Shown: one piece after another, positions 10,454 to 24,157 of the stretch
How the letters are laid out: each line of letters begins with the position of its first letter
Position numbering within the stretch: the stretch's first letter is position 1
Source: Lactarius indigo
Lineage: Eukaryota > Basidiomycota > Agaricomycetes > Russulales > Russulaceae
DNA length: 64,000 nt
Assembly (NCBI GenBank): GCA_025766275.1
Contig: JAFKAC010000071.1
Span: forward strand, 124,001-188,000
Reading direction: 5' to 3'
The notes under the pieces: generated by a model
What the model was told of the DNA's origin: nothing
Seen by the model: the letters and a program-made list of their open reading frames with translations, nothing else
The model's database searches: none
Program-made: the position numbers and the translations under genes

Positions 10454-13400
10454 AATGCCTCCCGCAGAAGGGAACCCTGGAACCGCCCTCAACACAATCT
10501 CAATCCCTAGTTCCACTCCCCCATCCGCTGTAGACCAAGACTCGAGGATGAACTCCCCTGAGTCCGAAGAAAGCACACACCCTGCAACCCCACCTGCAGG
10601 ACAACACGCTGCCCCCGATCTTCCAGATGCTCCGGAAGAAATCATAATCAGGGGCCGAAACACAACCAGAATGCCTCGTGCAAACACACGCCGCCTCTCA
10701 AACGCCTCCGTTTGGTCCCACATTTCGGAAGAACCTGCATCCTCCCACTCCCATTCACCCACCCGCTTCTCCTCCCCCCCGCCCGCACATGCAACCACTA
10801 ACATCACCCAGGCAGTCGCTGGGGGGGCTATGCCACCCCCAATGTCGATCCAAGCCTCCAACGCTAAGTATGGCACTGAACTAACCAGCTCACTTGACAT
10901 CAACCACGAGGATCAAATCGTGGGCTTTGAAGCGAACGATCAAACCCTCAAGGAAGAATTCTCCCGAGAGATCAATGACGTAGTCATGGGCTTCTCTCAA
11001 TATTACCTCACCGGTCCACTTCAATTTAGGTTCGATAATGACTTCTCCTTTCGGCAAGAGAATCTCCAAACCGCCGCTCTGCTCACCCTCCAAGCCCTTG
11101 ACACCGGTACCGCCTTCAAAGAAGGCGAAACCGCTGTTTCCATTCTCACCCCCCAAGCATGGCACCGCCTTGTAATGGCTACCCTTGTGGCCATTATCAG
11201 AGGCCACCTCCACTCACCCAACAGGGCAACCAACAGTAACAAATCCCTCAACTGGTCCATCAACTCTTTTGTCGTTAGCCCTGATATCCCTAAGCCGCTC
11301 TCTGAAGGAGGCACAATCCGTTCCATGTCTCTGCAACTGGCAGGATATTACGACACCAAACGCGCTAACCCCCTTCACACGTCCCCAGAGGAATTCTTCG
11401 CTTCTCTCGTTGAAAAGCAAACTAACACCCTCCAGCGCATCACCAACCGCACTGCTAAACTTGATCAGACAGTCCACTCTGAAATCACACAGAACGAGCA
11501 AGAGATGGCTCAAATCCGCAACAGAGTCAAAGAATCCATCTTCAACTCACTCAACGCCGAAGCTCTCAACGACCTTGACACCTGGCGGGACATTTACCAC
11601 GAAGAGTTCAAGATTGTCATGCAACACTGGATCGCCTCCAACAACTTCTCCTCCCCTGACGCATGTTTCATCAAACCGGACCCCAAGAAGAAGACCCGAG
11701 CTAAATCGGTCACACCTGAGCAAGAGCTTAACATTTCCCAAATCGAAACTCTGGTCCGCACAGGATTGCCAAGTACAGATTGATGCGATGCGGCAAGACC
11801 TCCTCAAGGACATGAAAGCCACAATGGAAAAGGAAATAGCTGACCTCCGCACTAACGAATTCACCCGTATGCACGCAGAAGTACTTGCCGGCATCCAAAA
11901 GGAAGCGACATCCTTCAAGGCAACAGAGTTTGAACGCCTCAAGACCATCGCCATACAACAGGTAGATGCTGACATTGCAGCACTAAAGGCCCAATACACA
12001 GCAGAGCACGAGGCATATGTAAGAAACAAACGGGACCGCGTCCGCAAAGACCTCAAAGCATGGAAAGTACGTCATGCTAGCTCGAGAAACCTTACTCTCC
12101 TTCGGGTAGAAGCCAAGAAACTAGGCTACGACCTAGTCGCTAACTCCCCAAATGCCTTCAAACCCAATTCCGACCCAGAACTCGCGGAAGAGGATTGGCT
12201 GCCGTCATCACGCGCCACCTCACGTGCCTCTTCCAGGGCCCACTCTGTCGAACGGCAGGCACCCATCACACCGCCCCCTGCCCCTCTTCGCACAGACCCC
12301 AACGTGACGCCCACCCCTGTTCGTGTCAAACGCGTCCGAACAGACGACTTACAAGAACCAATGTCTGACGTCACTATCGAACTTCCACCCCTTCCCGACA
12401 CTCCTACTATCCCCACCAAACTTTTCCCCACATACGCCACCCCTGAACCAGACCCCCTCCACACGGCGGAACGCATCTCCATCGCTACCGTCGACCATAT
12501 GATTCAAGACCATCCTATTGACGTCCTTCACGACCGACTAACAGATAATGGAGGGGTCAAGGCGTCTATGCACGCGATCTCTCGCGACACGGACAACCCC
12601 CCTCCCCCTCCGCAAGGTGACCCGACCCCTTCTACGCTGTTCGTAGCACCTTCTCCACCCGCTGCCCCGCCTGCGGAGGAAAGTGAGCTCATGGCTATGA
12701 TGAAGCTGGTCATGGGCACAATTACCCGCTTGGAGTCTCAGGTCTATGCGCAAGATCAGCGCATCTCAGACCTCATCACAGGCAAAACCCCCAGAGCAGG
12801 ACCGAAAGCAGCTAAACGCTCCGAGGCGGTGACAGCCCCTCCCAGCGCCAACACTGCGAGTACGTCGGCCGGTGCAATGGATGAGGCTCCGAGTCGTCAG
12901 ACCCGAGCTGATGACCCTGCGCACTGCCATGCCCGCTGCGAGCACACCCAACCCACCTCCCATCAACCGCTCCACCAGACCTGGTCCTACAGCCCTCGTG
13001 CCCCCATCATGGTCATCTGTCGTTACTAAGAAGGCCGTTACCCAACAAACCAACAATTCTTCACTATCTCGCCAGATCACCTCCACAACTGGGCGCAACA
13101 GTGCCGGGAAGAGCGGCGGAGACGCCGCGGCCCGACGGGCTAAATCCAACACGACCGAGGTCACGGTTATCCGTGGAGAGGGTTTATCGGACTCCCAACT
13201 AGAAGCCACCATCCGTAACACTCCCCCCTCTGTTATAGTCAACACAGCGCGCTCAGAAATTCGAATGCCTCACCTCTACTCCCATCGTGCTCCTTGACGG
13301 ATGTTGGTCTCTTCATCAAACCTTTAACAACTTCGTCTACCGGATTGCGGGCTCCGTCTCCTTCCGTAGCATCCTCAAATTCTCCGCTGCCCTTGTCAAC

Positions 13401-14996
13401 CCCCTTAGATCGGGCAGACTTATCCCCAACGACGGGTGGACCTACGCACAAATACGGAAGACCCCTACCGCGGACGCTGACGGCGCCATTCATGACTCAG
13501 ATCAGCTCACCGATGAACTCCGCCGCAATCCGGCATTTAAGGACGCATGCTTCTGCATCCCACCCCATTGGCAAGCAAGCCCCCATAATCTCCCAAACGT
13601 CACACACTCTACGGTTAAGGTCGCCTACGTCGATGAAGATGGGACTATAGCCAAACAAGTCAAGCGGGACGGACTCTTCATGTTCAGCGAACCCGTCCAA
13701 CTCATTATCACGGGAGATAACCCGACCCTCATCATGTGCGGCCGATGCCACAAGATAGGCCACGCCACCGACACCCCAGCATGTCAAGTCCCCGGAACTC
13801 CATCATCTGCCATATATGCGGTGGCTCTCACCCTGCCAATCAACACGCTTTCCACTGCCCACGCTCCAACGAGCACAAAGAGGCTGGGAAGTGCTACTGC
13901 CGGTTCCCTTGCCTCAACTGCAAAGCACCCAACCACAACGCACGCTCCATGCAATGTCCCGAGAAACGCCACTTCTCACCTCCGGCCTTAGCGTCTATTT
14001 CCGACACCCCCGCCGCCCCCTCCGGCCCCTCTGTCAAGGGAAAGGAGAAGGTCTCTTCACCCCCGGTCGCAGGCCCCTCGGGCACGACTGACTGTCTGCA
14101 GGTGCTGAACCCCAGGCCAGGGTGGACGAAGTAGATAATACCCCCTTCATCCCAGTCACCAAAAAACGCAAACATCGCGGTGTTGTCGCTCAACATAACA
14201 CAAACGTCCCCGGATCGGCGTCCTTCGTAGCCAACAAGGGACGCATCACATCCAAAGTTCCCGCCCGCCCCCTTACCTCCAACTCCGCCCCTCCTGCTGC
14301 CCACACAGTTGGTGGCGCCTTCCAGACAGCACCAAGCGGTCTCCCAGACTGGAAAACAGCCCCAGTTCTTTTCGACCATCACCTCGCCTCCATCCAAGAC
14401 ACCCAGAAAGCTTTCCGCTCCCTTATACCCCCAGCAGATTATGACGAAGAACTTGAGATCCTAAATGCAATCGATGTTGAGTGGAATGGTAAGGGAGATG
14501 GCAAGTTTGTTGGCATTGACAGTGTTGAGGCTCGACTCGCTGTTAAAGCTAACTTCCCCCTCCTGCTCTTCTCACATACTGCGACCACTACCGGCTCCTC
14601 CACCCGGAAAAGGACGCTGACACTGAACTTGAACTCATAGCTGAACAATACAGGATGGACGAGAATACTCCCACACCCCTTACGGCTCGGATGTACCTCC
14701 TCCACTCCATCCCAAGGGAACAACGCTTCGCCTTTGCAGACGAAGTATTCGTCCCTGAGCCCTCTTCTGAGGAACTCGCTCGGCAGAAAGAGCTCAAGAC
14801 GAAACTCATTGACGTCCTCTTCCTACTATTTGGGAAGGACGTCATCATCTCACCCGCCATTTCTGAATTCCTCGTAAACGCTATTGACTTCCGATACTTC
14901 ACAGCGCTCCCCTCCCAACAGGAGCAATGGAAAGTGGTCGAAGAAATCCTCTCGTCCTTCAACGACATCAGCGCTAACCCCCATAACATCGTTTAA
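10454..14996 (+). pseudogene. LINE ORF1, zinc-knuckle RNA-binding protein, frameshifted
   Basis: The reading starts most plausibly at ATG 10454 and ends at TAA 14994-14996, but moves between frames near 11760, 12870, 13290, 13790, 14130 and 14640. Visible parts: Pro/Ser/Thr-rich N-terminus; an Asn/Gln-containing middle; a helical, charged, coiled-coil-like stretch at about 11785-12070; a long Pro-rich linker; three CCHC-type knuckles at about 13737-13784, 13808-13858 and 13911-13958, the usual mark of ORF1 in APE-type LINEs; then a basic and acidic tail. The total of about 1,500 codons is long for an ORF1, so it could be two proteins, one ending near 11783. The role would be RNA binding in the LINE ribonucleoprotein. 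Confidence 0.7.
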
Positions 14997-14997
14997 T

Positions 14998-17900
14998 ATG
15001 CATAGCACAACCATACTCTCTGTCAACATGCGCCGTCGTAACACGGCTACACACGCTCTTTTACAGGACAACTCTCAACACGACATCATATGTATCCAAG
15101 AACCATGGTTTAGCTCCATCGGTACCGCCCGCAACGACAAATCGAAAGACGGCATAGATGTCCTAGGGGGAGCCAAGAACCCCCGCTGGCATATCTTTTA
15201 CCCGTATTTCACTAACGACAAAAGAGCCAAAGTCATGATATACGCTCGCAAAAACGATCGTATAGCTTCGAAGTATCGCATTCACCCAGCTCACATCATC
15301 CCACGCCTAGACATATGCCACCACCCGTCACTCATGATAGTTGACGTTCGCATACATAACCATTCTTTCCGTCTTATTAACTTCTACAACGACACAGCTG
15401 ACGCTTCAGCACTCCGCTCCTTACTCTCCCTTGATATTGATCCCTTAGTCCCCACAGTTCTAGTCGGAGACTTCAATCTCCATTCGCCCCTCTGGTCTCC
15501 ACCAGGATGGGCACGATCAACCAACTCTCCCAAACTAGAACAATGGACCGAAACTAACCTCTTCACCCTAGCCAATCAACCTGGAGTCGTCACCAGACGA
15601 GGCTTGGAAGGGGAACGCGAAAGCATCCTTGACCTAGTCTGGCTCAATGATGCCGCTCAACTCCTCGCTTTCACACCACCACTAATTGACTGGGAAGCTT
15701 CGCTGGGATCAGACCATGCGGGTATCTCCTTCTCATGGAACATATCAGGTACCCACAGAGGCGACAAACAAGCCCCCAAGCAATCCTTTTCTCCCACCTT
15801 CCAGTCAGGAGGACGCCGAAAAACGGTGGCGCGATGACATCACTGCACACCTCCCTCCTCCTTGTACCTCCGCTAACCCCCTTGACGTTGAAAATGCAGC
15901 CATCGACCTCCAGAACGCTATCACCACCGCCTGCCTATCCCACATGAAAATCAAGAACCCCCACTCCCCCAAAGGCAACCCGTGGTGGGACCAAGAATGC
16001 CGAGAAGCGGCAGCCGAAGTAGCCAAGACAACACATGACTCCCCGGAACGTAGAAAGCGGGTCCAACAGTTCCGCAAGATCACCAAAACTAAGAAAACCG
16101 CCTTCTACAACAAGACAATATCCGAGTCCCCAGTCTGGGAAGTCGCCAAATGGAGACACGGCCGCCGAGAAACGGGCATCCCGGCCCTACTCGATACTGA
16201 CGGTTCCCTAAAATTCTCGCAGGAAGAAATAGGCAAAATCCTCGCCCGCAAATTCTTCGTCGAAGACCTGGGCGACATAGCCCCCAACCAACCTGACGAC
16301 CCCCCAGCCATCAACACCCGCGACTTCTTCAACATCAATGAAGACGAAGTAGAGCGACTGTTAAGGGACTGTGACAATCACTCAGCTCCCAGAGAGTCAG
16401 GCATTTCATGGGCCATCCTGAAAATGGCATGGGGCGCCATCGCCTCACATATTACTTCCCTCTTTAATGCTATACTAACTGCCCAATGCCACCCCTCTGC
16501 ATGGAAAACGGCAGTGGTCGTGGTCATCCCAAAACCCAACAAACCGAGCTATCTCGTCTCGAAAGCGTATAGACCCATCTCACTAATCAAATGTGTCAGC
16601 AAACTATTAGAAAAAGTCGTTGCCAAACGACTTACCTATTGCGCTGACAAATTCTCTCTCCTCCCAACCACACAGTTCGGCACGCGCGGCTTCTCGTCGA
16701 CCATAGACGCTGGCCTAACACTTATACATGACGTCAACGCCTCTTTCCGCCTCAACAGGAAGTGTGCAGCTCTTCTATTCGACATCAAGGGGTTCTTCGA
16801 CCACGTCCACTGCGGTCGCCTTGTAGCCACCCTTAAAAACCTCGGCTTTCCCCCACAAATATATGGCTGGGTTCAATCTTTCCTGTCCTGACCGGAAAGT
16901 CAAACTCTCATTCAACAGTAAAATGGACGACATACGCCCCCAACCCATCAGCACCCCTCAAGGATCGCCCATTTCGCCCATCCTCTCGGCCATTTATACA
17001 TCCACACTCCTTAAGCTCGCACCACCCCCCACTTGCATCAACTCCACTATTGGTATGTATGTAGACGACGGAATGATCTTTGCACATGGTAACACGTGGG
17101 ACTGAAGTCACCACCGCACTCCGTGACCGATATCGCATTTGCGAGGACTGGCTCAGCCGCTCCAATCTGGAGTGTGAGCCAGATAAAACTGAACTAATCT
17201 TCTTCCGCAAACCCTGGTCTAGGTCCTCGGAACCGCCCCCAAATAAGCTCTATCTCCCCGACCCCGTCCACAACACGTACTACACAGTAACGGCGTCCGA
17301 CAATATACGCTATTTGGGCTTCTTCATCAACCACAAATTAGACTGGAATCCACACGTCGATATCATGTGCAACAGAGCGCGGGCGTCAATCAAATCCCTC
17401 CAACTCCTGGGAAACTCCAGACGCGGTATCACCTCCGCGAACTGGCAACTCCTCTTCAATGCCATTTGCCTCCCCGTCTTATCCTACGGGTGCCAACTCT
17501 GGATGACAAAGAAGTGCAAGCAGGGACTGATTAACAAAGTCCAGAAGGTAATAAACGACGGAGTCAGATTAGTATCGGGCTCATTCCACACCGCACCCCG
17601 CGGACCACTCCATGAACTAACCTGCATACTCCCAGCGAAACAATACCTCACTAAACTAACCTCCTCTTCCTCCCTCAGACTGTTCCGCGTCCCCTGGACC
17701 TCCCAACTCCTGACCCGTCTTGGGGAAGAGTGGGGAGGCGAGGTCCAGAGCAGCCCACACTCCAGCAATGGAGGGGTGGTGTGCAACAGCATTCTACGGG
17801 TTAGGTCTGGACGTACCCAACAGCACCCCACTGCCTTGGAGGTTCTCACGAGCTCGGTTGACCCTCTGTTAACCGAACACGTCGACGTCACAGCTATAGC

Positions 17901-18998
17901 TCCCTGGGAGGTTCCCAACTGGGGTCGCTATGTGAACTGTGAAGGCAAGGGTGACCCCAAGCCCCGGAAGAAGTGGACCAAAGCGCTTTACAGCCGACCC
18001 GCTTCAGACCGCATGGTCATCCGAGTAGTCTCCAAGATCACAAACAAACACCGTTTTGATAACAAACACGTGGGAGCGGCGTCCATACACGTATCACACG
18101 GGACGCGCCCTACTTTCACAAAATCGTGGGCTATGGGCTCGGAGGTGGAGGACAACGATGTTGCCCTGTTTGGCCTTGCCAAGACAGCGGAGTTCATTTC
18201 AGCTGAGTGCTCACATGCGGACATATGTCACATCTACATACTATCCAACGACGAATCTTCTCTCACACACATCTCTAATTTCCGTTCCCTTGAAAACCAA
18301 AAAGAAATACTTACGTGGCATCGCTCCCTCACTTCATTTTTCTCACAGCCCAGGGACACGAGGATCTCCCTTGTGTGGTCGCCTGTTGACCGGAAGAGAG
18401 CTCCCGACTCCGACGCCTTCAAAGCTGTCGCTAATATGTGCAAGACTGCCTCCCCTAATGCCGCCAAACCCATACGATCCGTCACCTGGGTCCGCAAATA
18501 TCTACGCGGCGCCGCCTTCCGCTCGTGGGCAGAGGACTGGCGCTCCTCTCTATCATCCCTATCCACCCCACGTGCATATAACCACTCCATCGACACCACT
18601 CGTCCCCCAGATGGACACAACCACCCCTTATGGTCGGTCGCCATACCCCCCAAAAGACCCAGTGACGAACTATGAGCCCATCACACGCTGCCGCTCATAC
18701 CACTGCCATGCAACTCGCTACCCTTCACTCATTCACATCAGACTACACCCTCCGCCACCGCCCCGACCTCCCTATCGAAGAGTCCATGTGCCGCACATGC
18801 AACATCCCCTATTCATTCACACACATCATCCACCACTGTCCCCTATACCGGAGACAACGCGCACAAGCCTTCGAATATTTCCTTGACCACACCACCAACT
18901 CTCTAAGGCTTTTCAACGTCCTCGAGGGCCAACTATGCCGTTTTCTGCATCTCACCAAAGCAGCAGCAAGACCTAGGCGTCCAAGAAAACCTGGATGA
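14998..18998 (+). pseudogene. LINE ORF2: endonuclease-RT-RNase H-like, frameshifted
   Basis: ATG at 14998 lies one base after the ORF1 stop (TAATATG), an arrangement fit for stop-start reinitiation. AP-endonuclease residues are visible: E35 in QEP, D158 and N160 in GDFN, D239 and H240 in SDH. RT follows, with a PKP motif near 16530, the palm FDIKGFFD near 16780-16803, PQGSP near 16950 and YVDD at 17058-17069. An RNase H-like region comes after about 17900; its catalytic residues are not clear to me. A terminal CX2CX8HX4C motif lies near 18787-18840. Frame changes near 15830, 16885, 17095 and 18670 break the protein, each consistent with a single-base indel. The enzyme cannot be made from this copy. 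Confidence 0.85.
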
Positions 18999-19319
18999 AG
19001 GACCTCAACTCGCCACCCTGTGCCCAGCACAGCCCCGTAAGTGCTACCCCTTTGTGTTCCGCCTCCCTTTTAAGAGAGCCTTGCGCTTGCGATCATTACC
19101 TAATTACCTGCTTTCCCGTGATCCGGCCTCCTCTAGTCTGAGGGTGCCTTTTGTATGAGCCTCGGCGATTACTTACTAACCTTTATCATCCCGCATGTGA
19201 GCCTCGCTTACGTCTAACTGTACCTATTTCCCACTTCATGTGTCGAAGACCGGCTTTGTATCCTTTCATACTGCACCGGAATATAAATTCATTCAAAAAA
19301 AAAAAAAAAAAAAAAAAAA
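18999..19319 (+). other. LINE 3' untranslated region and poly(A) tail
   Basis: About 295 bases without a convincing frame, followed by 25 A residues. No short tandem repeat is visible at the tail. The tail length suggests that the insertion is not ancient, in contrast to the many frameshifts in the ORFs. Confidence 0.8.
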
Positions 19320-22300
19320 GGATACATCTATGAAGGAAGCTCCCCTTATGCTTCCTCCTTCTTCTTTAGAAAGAAAACAGACAGAGGGTTGCGTCCCATC
19401 CTCGACTACAGACCCTTAAACACTTGGACAATAAAAGACACTTACCCATTACCTCTCATCTCCAACATCTTGACCAACTTAAATGGGAAAACACTGTTCT
19501 CAAAGTTCGACATTAGATGGGGGTACCACAATATTCGCATAAAAGAGGAAGACCAGTGGAAGGCAGCCTTCAAAACACCAAGGGGACTGTTCATTCCTCG
19601 AGTCATGACCTTCGGCCTCACAAATGCGCCAGCCACCTTTGCAAGAACCATGAGCAGAATACTTCGACCACTCATGGACAAATAATACCCCAGAGAACTA
19701 TGTGTGTACATGGACGATGTCCTAATAGCCACAGAAGAAGACACAGAGCGCCACAGGCAAATTGTACATGAGTTCTTAGAAATCTGTGAAAAGGAGTCTT
19801 ACTTTCTCAAAGCATCAAAATGCGTGTTCAAACAAAGAAAGATCCATTACCTAGGCATTGTCATTGATGGATCTCAAATCAAATCGACCCGAAAAAGGTA
19901 GAAGGACTAAAAGACTGGCCAAGAGACATCAAGTTGGTGAAACAAGCAAGAAGCGCGTTGGGGACACTAAGCTATCAGTGACCCTTCATCCCCAACTTCG
20001 CTCACTTAGCAAGACCCATCACGGACACAATAAAGACATCAGAAGGACCCTTCAGGTGGACAAAAGAAGCAGCAGAAGCCCTGGAAACTCTCATCACGCT
20101 TGTGTGCAAAGATCCCATCTTATGTCAACCAGATATGGATGAACCCTTTGAACTAGAAGTAGATGCCTCCGCCTTCACCACAGGGGCAATCTTAACACAA
20201 AGAGACAACTGAAACAAACCACAAGCTGTGGGATACTTCTCCAAATCATTTTCAGAAGCAGAGCGCAACTATGACATCCATGATAGAGAACTCCTGGCAG
20301 TAATCAGAGGATTAGAACACTGGAGACACCTTCTTTTAGGGTCCCCCCACGAAATCACAGTGTTCACAGACCACAAAAACCTAGAATACTATCGCCACCC
20401 TCGACAAATCAATAGGAGAGTAGCGTGTTACATCCCCAGACTCGCAGACTACCACATCAAACTTCACCACAAACCCGAACCCCAGAACCATGCAAATGCC
20501 CTGTCAAGACACCCTGACCATGACACCGGAGCAGGAGACAACACCGATGTAGTGGTCCTGACCCCAACTATCTTCACAAACTCTGCTCTCTCCATAAGGA
20601 TAGATGACCGGGTCATGGCACACCAGTTAGACCACCAAGACACTCTGGATGAGTGGGCTGCCCCCTTCCACCTAGTAAAACAAGGCAAACACTGGTGGAA
20701 AGGTGACAAACTGGTGGTTGTGGACAACACACTGCTAAAGAGGGGGGTAATTTCCCTGTTCCACAACACAAAAACAGCCGGACACCCCAGAATAACAAAG
20801 ACCTTGTGGTTGGTGTCACAAGACCTTTGGTGGCCAAACATGAAAGACAACATATCTGCATATGTAAAGGGCTGTGCCACATGTCAATCAAACAAGAACT
20901 TCCCTGGGAACCCGAAACCACCGACATTCCCCATCAAGACTTACCCAGAAGCACTCCCTTTCAAAACTATCACCCTAGACTTCATCACAAAACTACCCCA
21001 ATCAGAAGGCAATGACACAATTCTCACCATCATGGATCATGACTGGTCCAAAGCAGCCTTCTTCATCGCATGCAATGAAACAATAGACGCAGAAGGAGTG
21101 GCAAAACTCTATGCCAAAACTGTCCTGCCACACTACGGGTTACCAAGAAGGGTCATCTCCAATAGAGACCCCAGATTCACAGCAAAGTTCATCAAAGAAC
21201 TATGCAGGGTGCTCGACATAGAACAAAACATCAGCACAGCATACCACCCACAAACAGATGGACAATCAGAACAAACAAACCAGTGGTTAGAGCAGTACCT
21301 TCGAATGTTCATAAATCACCAACAAGATAACTGGACGGAGCTACTACCACTGGCATAGTACACCCACAACTCTTGGCCAAGCGCAACCACTAAAAAGGCA
21401 CCCTATGAGCTAATTCTCAGGTACATCCCAAGAGTACACCAACCAGAAAGAACGGCCACAGTACCAGGAACACAAGAAAGACTGGAGCAGATCCAAGAAG
21501 CCAGAAGGACCGCTCAAGCAGCAATTACCCATGCACAGTCACTCTACAAAGGATCCTCTCACTTTGAACAACACACAGAAGGAGATAGTGTGTGGCTGGA
21601 TGCCAGGAACTTGAAAACAACGCACCCTAGTTTCAAGTTAGCCCCAAAAGATATGGACCCTTCAGGGTCACAAAGAAGATCTCTGCCACCACATATGCCC
21701 TGAAACTTCCCCATCAGTGGCGGATCCACCCAGTATTCCATGCGTCCCTCTTGATGCCATACAAAGAAACCTCCATACATGGAAAGAACTTCACAGAGCC
21801 ACCCCCAGATCTAGTAGATGGAGAACAGGAGTGGGAAGTCGAGAAAATACTAGAAACAAGATGCCACAGGAACCAGTTACAGTTCCTAATCAAGTGGAAA
21901 GGATACTCTGATGCACACAATAGCTGGGAACCAGAAAAGAATCTCAACACCCCAGAACTCATTCAGGAACACTTTGAAAGCAACCCCAGAAGTGAAGGAG
22001 CGAAACAATGGTTAAAACGAAAGGAAGTAACAATATGAACAGTAACCACCTTCCCCACTAGCTTCTCCACCATGCCCTCTCGCTCCTCCTCTGTAGAACG
22101 CCTCATTGCCTATGCCATGGAAAGAGGCTCCTTTGATGAAACACCCTCTGTCACTCCTTCCTCTGGCTAATTCCCCTTTCCCAGCACGACCCCCTTCCCT
22201 ACCTTCACTCATCCAGGAACCACAGCCCATCGATCCCACCATGCCCAGCGTCATAGAAACAGAAGGAGGAGGAATAGCCCTTCGTGTTCCCCCTCCTGGA

Positions 22301-23491
22301 CACACAGCTCCCCCTACTCCCAAGATACACCGACCTACCACCTCCCCCCCTGATCCTAGAGTGACTATAGCTCGCCTCAGCGAAATAGTTAACGACCCAA
22401 TCATGGATGCACTCCCCATTGACTATGAAAGGATGCACATCACTGCTGAAGAAGATAATGACCCGGGCTACCCCTTCTTCTTGAACGACCCCTGGAGCAG
22501 CCGCTATGTCCACTTCCTCATCCCTGATGACGCTGACCCAACCTCATACATCTGAAAGGATGCTAAATGGATCAAGATCAGCGAAAGCAAAGAAGAGGCC
22601 ATCGGCACCATGGGCAAAAACCTCCCTCACTATGGTCTCCCCCTCTTCCTCCTTTCCAAAGATGATGACCCCCACAATCAAGTTCCCCCCATCACCCCAG
22701 CTCAGATGCAGAACTTTGACGAAGCTTCTCCCACAGCCAGACAAGTCGACAAAGTCCTAGAAGACCTGAGAGATGACCACCTCACAGCAGAAGTCTCCAG
22801 GACTCACCAATTCTTGCGAAACCAGAAGGCCCTCCGAAAGGAGATTGAAGGCCTGTACAAGACGATGGAGCCCCTCAAAAGGCACCTCCTCAACATGGAC
22901 ATGCAACTACCCAGCACCCGAAGGAGGCTACAAGAGCACAAGGCCTACGTCCGAATTGCAGACCAGTGGCTCACACTACACCCTCCTCCTCCTGAAGAAG
23001 AAACTCACCCCTTTGGAGTCCACCCCATTCCTGCCCCTGCTCCACCTCGCTACCACTCCATGCCAAGACTCCATGACGAACCAGAAGGGCCTACTCCTTC
23101 CGCAGAAAGAAAGAAAGGGCACAAGCGCAGGCCCAACAAGAAGGGGACTGGCACCATCCAACTTTGTTACAGGTGCCAGTCTGAAGATCACCTCTCCTTC
23201 ACTTGCCCTCAAAAACAGAAGTACTGCTGGAGGTGTTCTAGCACTGACCACTTCCCCTACCAGTGCCTTTGGCCAGCCCCAGAAGAACGCACTCAGTGGT
23301 GTGGCAAGTGTTTCACCAGCAACAGTCACGAAGAAATCAAGTGTCCCAAGTACAAAAATTGTTGCAAGTGTGGGGCCCATGGTCCCTTCAACTTCCTTCA
23401 CCAACATCAATGCCCCCTCCCTTGTGAAAGCGCTCCAGCCAATGATGTGGACAATGACGTTTTCAATCTGATGGACTTCGAAGCACTCTAG
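19318..23491 (+). pseudogene. Gypsy-1 copy B pol remainder: RT to C-terminal zinc knuckles
   Basis: Resumes pol after the LINE: RT with YMDD near 19705-19716, RNase H, integrase zinc region and DDE core, chromodomain near 21830-21960, then the C-terminal module and CCHC knuckles (23167-23430). Disruptions: TAA at 19684-19686 created by a 3-base insertion; a 1-base deletion near 19885; TGA near 19979, at 20210-20212, near 22036 and near 22553 (all CGA in the intact copy); TAG near 21356 (CAG in the intact copy); a 1-base deletion near 21650; TAA near 22168. The final frame 22610-23491 is open and ends at the same residues as intact Pol. Confidence 0.9.
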
Positions 23492-23517
23492 GGAGAGTTG
23501 ACTTAGAGAGGGGCTCA

Positions 23518-24100
23518 TGTTATGATTCGACGCTTCAGACCCCAGTTACAGTGTGTTCTCATCTTGTTCTTTTCCCCTTCTGTTCCATACCTTGTTACCC
23601 GAAGGAGCTACTACTGTTAGTGGCGTTACTTGTCTTGATCCGAATGTCTCTTTACTCCATCTAGTTCCTTTGCTTCTGTGTGGGCCTGTGTTCATGTTGT
23701 TTGGAACCTTGCCCTATATAAACCTGTACCATAGACTGTAGGAAGCCAGACTTGGCTTCGTTTGCAATCTAGCAACCTTGCCTTCAGACTTTGGTGTGAC
23801 CTCGCTCTATTTCCCTCTTCTTGTGCATCCCCTACCTCAGTCCCTAACCAGGACACCTCGAAGTCTTTGCAGTTGAACTATATCAACATGTCACACCTGT
23901 TATACTCTGTGCACTAGCAAGATCAAGTGTAGAGAAGTGTCAGACACTTCGGACGAGGAGTCCTACATTACAGAGTAGTGCTGCACCCTGTGCCACACTT
24001 TTGCCACTTGTATTTCATAGCAATAAGACAAGAGAGGTCTTCGCTTGATACTTGTGTGACTTGAAACCTCTAGAACCCACGCCCCTGCTAGGGCATAACA
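23518..24100 (+). repeat. 3' LTR of gypsy-1 copy B (583 bp)
   Basis: Begins TGTTATGATTCGACG and ends GGGCATAACA. A purine-rich stretch (AGAGAGGGGCTCA) lies immediately before it and fits a polypurine tract. TATATAA is at about 23714, and the self-priming partner AGACTTGGCTT follows at about 23747. Full length compared with the 579-bp LTRs of the intact element. Confidence 0.92.
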
Positions 24101-24157
24101 CCACCACTGTCCTTCCTAATACATTCCTTCCTTCGTATTCGTCTTGCCATACAGGTA

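Larger units (their letters stand above)
10183..19317 (+). mobile_element. Non-LTR retrotransposon (LINE, Tad1-like), complete but decayed
   Basis: Flanked by a 15-bp direct repeat AAGGATACATCTATG (10168-10182 and 19318-19332) that belongs to the interrupted gypsy-1 pol, and ending in a run of 25 A (19295-19319, two of them shared with the repeat). It contains ORF1 with zinc knuckles and ORF2 with AP-type endonuclease, RT, an RNase H-like region and a terminal CCHC motif. Target-primed reverse transcription explains the repeat and the tail. The coding strand is C-rich, unlike the A-rich gypsy coding strands. The insertion looks full length. Confidence 0.92.
7443..24100 (+). mobile_element. 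Gypsy-1 copy B, plus strand, split by a LINE
   Basis: Order on the plus strand: last 135 bp of a 5' LTR, primer-binding segment, leader, gag, pol up to the N-terminal part of RT, LINE insertion (10183-19317), remainder of pol, 3' LTR. The left boundary is not a normal LTR end, because the LTR begins internally at about 7443 against copy A, so no target duplication can be given. Many stops and frameshifts show that it is old. Confidence 0.9.
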
